A DNA stretch of 64,000 bases, taken from contig JACPQR010000170.1 of assembly GCA_016190375.1 (NCBI GenBank), positions 1 to 64,000 on the forward strand, written 5' to 3'. Both the position numbers and the translations under genes were made by a program. Shown here piece after piece: positions 59,912-64,000 of the stretch (position 1 is the stretch's first letter; every line of letters begins with the position of its first letter). Origin of the DNA: Deltaproteobacteria bacterium. Its GTDB lineage: Bacteria > Myxococcota_A > Polyangia > JACPQR01. The notes under the pieces were generated by a model. That model did not search any database. It worked only from the letters and a program-made list of their open reading frames with translations, and was not told the origin of the DNA.

Positions 59912-61294
59912 TCAGGGGAGCTGCTCGAGGAGCGCCTCGGCGCGCCGCGTCGCGAAGCTCGTCAGGCCGAACGTGATACTGGTCCCGGGGCCCGGCTGAT
60001 CGAGGTCCTCGTCCAGGTTCGTCTCGAAGTCCTGCGGCCGGTAGAACGACGTCGGGTCTACGACCACGTCGTCGCGGATCAGGTCAGCGAGGTCGTGGAC
60101 CTGCTCGTAGACGAGCGCCGGAGCCCAGTCGCCCGCCAGGAGCTCCGCCAGGTGCTCTTCGAGGGCCTGCCGCCACGCGGGGACCGCCAGGATCCGGGTG
60201 ACGAGGGGCCTTCGGGCCGGGTCGTCGCAGACCGGCTGGTCGTAGGGCAGGTCGATGAGCTCCTGCGCGTCGAGGCGGCACCAGAAGTTGCCGTACGCCT
60301 CGTTCAGGTCCCACGGGATCAGGGCGAAGCGCCCGGTCGAGCGATCCTCGTACAGGTAGTAGTTGTGGCTCATGCCCAGGTACGAGTCGAGGTTCACGAG
60401 CGCGACGGTCACGGCGAGGTAGCGCAGGAATCCCTCGACGTCGAAGACCGAGGGCAGCTCGGTCTCGAGCTCCTCGGGCGTGGTGTTGTTGAGGACGTCG
60501 ATGAACCGGATCATCGACTCGTGGTCTGGCAAGTCCTGGTTGGTCTCGAGCTCCAGACCAGGGTAGTTCGCGAGCGAGTCGCCGTGCCAGGTCAGGTCGC
60601 CGGCAGGGGGCTCCGGCTTGTACAGGTCACCCGAGTCGTCGGGGAAGTGCTCCCGCAAGAAGTCCATGTCGACCTGCTCGACCACGGTGTACACGCCGAA
60701 GGTCTCGCCGTTTCTCGAGAGCCGCGCGTGCGCGGTACGGATCGTCGGTATTCCGTACGCGCGGTAGAGCTCGGAAGCGAGCCTCTCGCGGATGTAGCTC
60801 GGGTCCTTGAACCCGTTGTTGAGGTTGAACTTGTCGATGCCGAGGAGCTTCTGGCCTTCGACCTCGCGATCGATGTCGACCTTGAAGCTGTACCGCTCGC
60901 TGCCCATTCGCTGGACGCTGTTTCGCGAGGAGTTCCCCTTGAGGCGGACGGCCACCTGCTCGATCACGATGCCGTCGTACGTGAGCCTGGCGGGGACGTA
61001 GACGTCCTCCATCGGGTCCGCCATCAGGGTATCCCATGCCTCGTCCGTGAAGGTCAGGTCGATGTCCAGGATCCGATCTGCGGGGAAGAGCCGCGCGTAG
61101 TCGGGCGGGCCCTCGTCGCCGCCGTCCGCACTGGCATCCTCGCTCGCGGCGGCGTCCGAGCCCCCGCCACCGCCGTCGGTCAGGCCGGCGTCGATTCCTG
61201 CTGAAGCGTCGGTGTCGTCGGGTCGCCCCGAACCGCCACACGCGACGGCGACGAACACGAGCGTGCAGCAAGGAGCAGCGCGCGAGATCGACAT
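59912..61294 (-). CDS. CotH-family kinase lipoprotein
   Basis: A 460-residue lipoprotein (lipobox VAVAC; Cys19) with a Gly/Asp-rich linker and a CotH protein-kinase-like domain. Motifs: VRLKGNSSR (nucleotide-binding), LNNGFKDPSYIRERLASEL, GVYTVVEQVDMDFL, LYKPEPP, SHNYYLYED and FALIPWDLNEAYG (metal-binding Asp). CotH kinases phosphorylate proteins outside the cytoplasm; here the substrate is unknown. Convergent with hicB. Confidence 0.87.
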   Translation of the reverse strand: MSISRAAPCCTLVFVAVACGGSGRPDDTDASAGIDAGLTDGGGGGSDAAASEDASADGGDEGPPDYARLFPADRILDIDLTFTDEAWDTLMADPMEDVYVPARLTYDGIVIEQVAVRLKGNSSRNSVQRMGSERYSFKVDIDREVEGQKLLGIDKFNLNNGFKDPSYIRERLASELYRAYGIPTIRTAHARLSRNGETFGVYTVVEQVDMDFLREHFPDDSGDLYKPEPPAGDLTWHGDSLANYPGLELETNQDLPDHESMIRFIDVLNNTTPEELETELPSVFDVEGFLRYLAVTVALVNLDSYLGMSHNYYLYEDRSTGRFALIPWDLNEAYGNFWCRLDAQELIDLPYDQPVCDDPARRPLVTRILAVPAWRQALEEHLAELLAGDWAPALVYEQVHDLADLIRDDVVVDPTSFYRPQDFETNLDEDLDQPGPGTSITFGLTSFATRRAEALLEQLP

Positions 61295-61443
61295 CGTCCG
61301 AGGATACTACGGGAAATATCCCTCGGTCGCGGGAGGGTGCTCCCAGCCCGGTAGCCCGTCGAAGCGCGGCGCTTCGACGAATCGCGCGCCACCATGACAC
61401 GCCGGTCTTTGCAGCGCCCCTCGAGCAGAGCACAATCGCGGCC

Positions 61444-63288
61444 GTGAACGCTGCATGGATCGATCGGTCGATTTTCGTCACCCTGCTCGCGATGCTCGCC
61501 GTTCCCGGATGCGGCGGCGACAAGCCCGGCACCGCCGTCGGTGACGGGGGCGGTGGCGGCGAGGGCGAGGGCGAGGGCGAAGGCGAAGGCGAAGGCGAGG
61601 GCGAAGGCGAGGGCGAAGGTGAGGATCCAGACGGGGGCGGCTACATCCCCGACGCAGGACCGCCGCCGGCCTGCGATCCCGCGGGCCCGGGCTCGCCGCC
61701 CGAGGGCACGATCCCGGGCGAGATCACCCTGCCGCATCCGACGCTCCGCAACGTGTCGATCGAGTGGGCCATCGAGGGCGACGACGATCTCGACGGCGTC
61801 GTCCAGGTCAGGTACCGGACGTCCGGAGACGGCGCCTGGCGGCAGGGGATGCCCCTCAGACGCGTGCCCGCGGGGTCGACCGAAGGGTTCGACTGGGGCA
61901 ACAAGCACTCGGGGAGCATCTTCGACCTCGATCCAGGCGTGACCTACGACGTCGAGCTCTGGCTCGAGGACCCAGATGGAGGGTGCGTGATCGAGACGCG
62001 GACCGTGACGACCCGCGCCGTTCCGGCGTTCGACGGAGGAAACGTGGTCGCGGTCGATCCGGGCTCGCTCGGCAGCGCCCTCGACGGGGCCGCGCCCGGC
62101 GACGTCATCGAGCTCGGGCCAGGCTCGTACGGCGGGTTCGAGATGTACGTCGACGGCGAGCCGGGATCGCCGATCGTGATCCGCGGGACCGAGGGCGCCG
62201 AGATCGACGGCATCGCTCGAATCGACGGGCGCCGCCACGTCTGGCTGCAGGGGCTGACGGTGAACGGCACGATCCGCTTCAGCGACTCCGAGTCCGTGGT
62301 CATCAGGGGAAATACGGTGCGCTCGGACGAGGACGGGATCGCGTCGTGGCGTCGCTCGGAGGACGCGTACATCGCGGACAACGTCGTGATCGGCGCGACG
62401 CCGTGGGTCGAGTCGGCCCTGGGCGCGGACGGCGAGAACTACGGCGAGGGGATCCTGGTCACCGGGCCGGGCCACGTGATCGAGCACAACCGGGTCACGG
62501 GCTTTCGCGACAACATCTCCTTCGTCGAGGGCGACGGCGGCTTCGAGCAGTTCAGCCTGGACGTGATCGAGAACGACATCGGAGAGGCCGGCGACGACGG
62601 TGTCGAGGCCGATTTCTGCTTCCACAACTGCCGGATCATGCGGAACCGGCTGACGAACGTCTTCGTCGCCCTGAGCTCGCAGCCCAGCCTGGGCGGTCCG
62701 ACGTACTTCATCCGGAACGTCATCTACAACGCCTGTTACATCGCGGCATTCAAGCTCCATCGCGGGAGCATCGGCGACGTGGCGCTGCACAACACCATCG
62801 TCAAGAGCGGCGACGCCCTCGCGGCCGTGCCCGGCAGGACGCACGATTTCACGTTCTTCCGCAACAACCTCGTCATCGGAGGGCTCGGCGACGACATCAA
62901 CGGCTGGGGATCGGGCGAGGGCCTCGTGGTCAATCTCCCGGACTCGGGCGAGCACTCCGACTACGATTACGATGGCCTGGGATCCACGACCGGGACCTTC
63001 GAGGGCCTGATCGGGGAAGCTCGCTTCTCCAGCCTCGCGGAGCTCCGGGAGAACACGACCGAGGTGCACGCCGTCCAGATCGACCTCGACGTCTTCGCGG
63101 CCGCGATCCCCTACCCCGCCGATCCCTTCCCCGAGATGGACGCGCCCGACCTGCGTCTGTCGGACGGTTCGGCCGCCGTCGACGCCGCCCAGCCAATCTC
63201 GAACGTGAACGACGGCTGGCAGGGCGGCGGCCCCGACCTCGGCGCCTACGAGCTCGGCGGCTCCATCCCCGATTACGGCCCGAGGTGA
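61444..63288 (+). CDS. Right-handed beta-helix lipoprotein with Gly-Glu linker
   Basis: A 614-residue lipoprotein (lipobox LAVPGC) with a (Gly-Glu) linker of about 25 residues. A short Ig/Fn3-like domain (ISIEWAIEGDDDLDG region) precedes a parallel beta-helix: repeated strands such as VVIRGNTVRSDEDGI, YIADNVVIGATP, HVIEHNRVTGFRDNI and LDVIENDIGEAGDDGV, typical of pectate-lyase-like or NosD-type carbohydrate-binding or -cleaving proteins. A terminal segment has DLRLSDGSAAVDAAQP and GPDLGAYEL, found in secreted beta-helix proteins. GTG start at the signal peptide. Confidence 0.85.
   Translation: MNAAWIDRSIFVTLLAMLAVPGCGGDKPGTAVGDGGGGGEGEGEGEGEGEGEGEGEGEGEDPDGGGYIPDAGPPPACDPAGPGSPPEGTIPGEITLPHPTLRNVSIEWAIEGDDDLDGVVQVRYRTSGDGAWRQGMPLRRVPAGSTEGFDWGNKHSGSIFDLDPGVTYDVELWLEDPDGGCVIETRTVTTRAVPAFDGGNVVAVDPGSLGSALDGAAPGDVIELGPGSYGGFEMYVDGEPGSPIVIRGTEGAEIDGIARIDGRRHVWLQGLTVNGTIRFSDSESVVIRGNTVRSDEDGIASWRRSEDAYIADNVVIGATPWVESALGADGENYGEGILVTGPGHVIEHNRVTGFRDNISFVEGDGGFEQFSLDVIENDIGEAGDDGVEADFCFHNCRIMRNRLTNVFVALSSQPSLGGPTYFIRNVIYNACYIAAFKLHRGSIGDVALHNTIVKSGDALAAVPGRTHDFTFFRNNLVIGGLGDDINGWGSGEGLVVNLPDSGEHSDYDYDGLGSTTGTFEGLIGEARFSSLAELRENTTEVHAVQIDLDVFAAAIPYPADPFPEMDAPDLRLSDGSAAVDAAQPISNVNDGWQGGGPDLGAYELGGSIPDYGPR
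61553..61625 (+). repeat. GGCGAG/GGCGAA tandem repeat (Gly-Glu linker)
   Basis: About 12 six-base units of GGCGAG or GGCGAA encode the Gly-Glu linker of the beta-helix lipoprotein, likely prone to slippage in two-codon steps. Confidence 0.9.
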
Positions 63289-63353
63289 ACCCTTGCGGGT
63301 ACGCCATTCGTGCGTTACCTGATACCTCCCCTGACAACCGTGGAGGAGTTGCA

Positions 63354-63839
63354 ATGGCGAACAAGCCCAAGGCAGTCCCCGAGGGATACACCACCGTGAC
63401 GCCCGCGATCGCCTTCAAGGGCGCGGCCCGGGCGATCGAATTCTACAAGAAGGCGCTCGGGGCCGAAGAGCGCTTCCGGATGAACGGGCCCGACGGCAAG
63501 ACCGTCATGCACGCGGAGCTGCAGATCGGCAGCTCGGTCGTGATGGTCTCGGACGAGATGCCGGACTGCAAGTCGGCCCAGACGCTCGGCGACTCTCCGG
63601 TCGCGTTCTACGTCTACGTCGAGGACGTCGATGTAGCGTTCGCCCGCGCCGTCGCGGCCGGCGGGGAGCAGACCATGCCCGTCACCGACATGTTCTGGGG
63701 AGACCGCACGGGCCAGTTCCAGGATCCGTTCGGCTACAAGTGGACCGTTGCGACCCACACGCGCGACGTGACGCCCGAGCAGATCGAGCAGGGCCAGCGC
63801 GAGTGGCTCGAGCAGATGATGGCCCAGAAGCCTGCGTGA
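63354..63839 (+). CDS. PhnB-like VOC/glyoxalase-fold protein
   Basis: A 161-residue protein of the PhnB/VOC group. Visible are TTVTPAIAFKGAARAIEFYKKALGAEE (split at GAAR), VMHAELQIGSSVVMVSDEM, FYVYVEDVDVAFARAVAAGG and WGDRTGQFQDPFGYKWTVA. The last is the family's metal-site region. Activity is uncertain; relatives are often uncharacterised. ATG follows GGAGGAG. Confidence 0.88.
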   Translation: MANKPKAVPEGYTTVTPAIAFKGAARAIEFYKKALGAEERFRMNGPDGKTVMHAELQIGSSVVMVSDEMPDCKSAQTLGDSPVAFYVYVEDVDVAFARAVAAGGEQTMPVTDMFWGDRTGQFQDPFGYKWTVATHTRDVTPEQIEQGQREWLEQMMAQKPA

Positions 63840-63852
63840 AGAGGGCTCGGGT

Positions 63853-63883
63853 GGCCTCGGCCGCCCTTGGGGCGGCCGAGGCC
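63853..63883 (+). terminator. Strong GC hairpin
   Basis: Perfect 14-bp stem (63853-63866 with 63870-63883) and a three-base loop, 14 bases after the PhnB-like stop. No U tract follows. Confidence 0.6.
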
Positions 63884-63903
63884 CCGCGTGCCATGGCATG
63901 CCT

Positions 63904-63934
63904 GGTCCCGCGGCCGCGGGGCGGCCGCGGGACC
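63904..63934. terminator. Second strong GC hairpin
   Basis: Perfect 14-bp stem (63904-63917 with 63921-63934) around a three-base GGG loop, 20 bases after the first hairpin. The 161 bases after 63839 hold only these two hairpins. Confidence 0.55.
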
Positions 63935-64000
63935 CGCGAAGCCCCTGGCGGCAGCGTTGCAGGCGCGGCACGGCGCAAATGCTTCGCGTTTCTCCGAGCG

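Overview
The window is very GC-rich and densely coded, with no stretch over 300 bases free of a gene; no rRNA, tRNA or CRISPR array was seen. Gene content points to a Myxococcota-type (deltaproteobacterial) chromosome: an ADYC-domain protein, twin von Willebrand lipoproteins carrying a DNSNSM motif, Ser/Thr kinases with PEGA or nSTAND/FGE modules, FHA-sigma54 regulators, many histidine kinases, and lipoproteins with Asp/Gly or Glu/Gly low-complexity linkers. The family assignment is inference from gene content; no taxonomic marker gene is present.

Layout. 1-1657: end of a C-terminally anchored surface protein, a small Cys-rich lipoprotein and a RHH/PIN toxin-antitoxin pair. 1919-9396 (all minus): GMC oxidoreductase with its Tat-exported small subunit, a secreted protein made of nine His-Cys-Gly-Asp decapeptides, a membrane protein, an APS-kinase-like protein, a metallo-beta-lactamase-like protein and two VWA lipoproteins. 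9503-19580: signalling block with two Ser/Thr kinases (one fused to an nSTAND ATPase and an FGE-like domain), a partner TM protein, an FHA-sigma54 activator, the ADYC lipoprotein and an NtrC-type regulator. 19720-21905: response regulator plus hybrid kinase. 21920-25480: Cys-rich lipoprotein, secretory-lipase-like hydrolase, RHH/PIN pair with a leaderless-looking promoter. 25500-34862: a three-gene minus operon of a 1905-residue kinase with 11 PAS domains, a single receiver, and a REC-REC-GAF-PAS-PAS hybrid kinase. 35066-42419: PIN remnant, M28 peptidase, MazEF, a frame-broken small lipoprotein, a truncated cupin, a membrane protein, a second lipase-like lipoprotein, an ABC1/UbiB kinase and a lipoprotein. 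42635-47086: BON protein, GAF hybrid kinase, signal-peptidase-like protein without its catalytic dyad, small membrane protein. 47263-51316: carboxypeptidase-regulatory-like lipoprotein, patatin phospholipase, a long palindrome, Asp/Gly-repeat lipoprotein. 51329-58408: receiver, membrane histidine kinase, ABC_sub_bind periplasmic protein, TonB receptor and soluble hybrid kinase, which look like one ligand-sensing unit. 58471-59906: RHH/PIN and HicAB modules. 59912-63839: CotH kinase, beta-helix lipoprotein, PhnB-like VOC protein, then two strong hairpins.

Two themes dominate. The first is phospho-signalling: six histidine kinases, several receivers, two sigma54 activators and two Ser/Thr kinases. 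The second is short stabilisation modules: five toxin-antitoxin pairs plus one toxin remnant, scattered between operons. The most unusual items are the HCGD-repeat protein, the PAS array built from a duplicated four-PAS block, the dyad-less S26 protein, and a TonB-receptor sensing cluster with no transporter.
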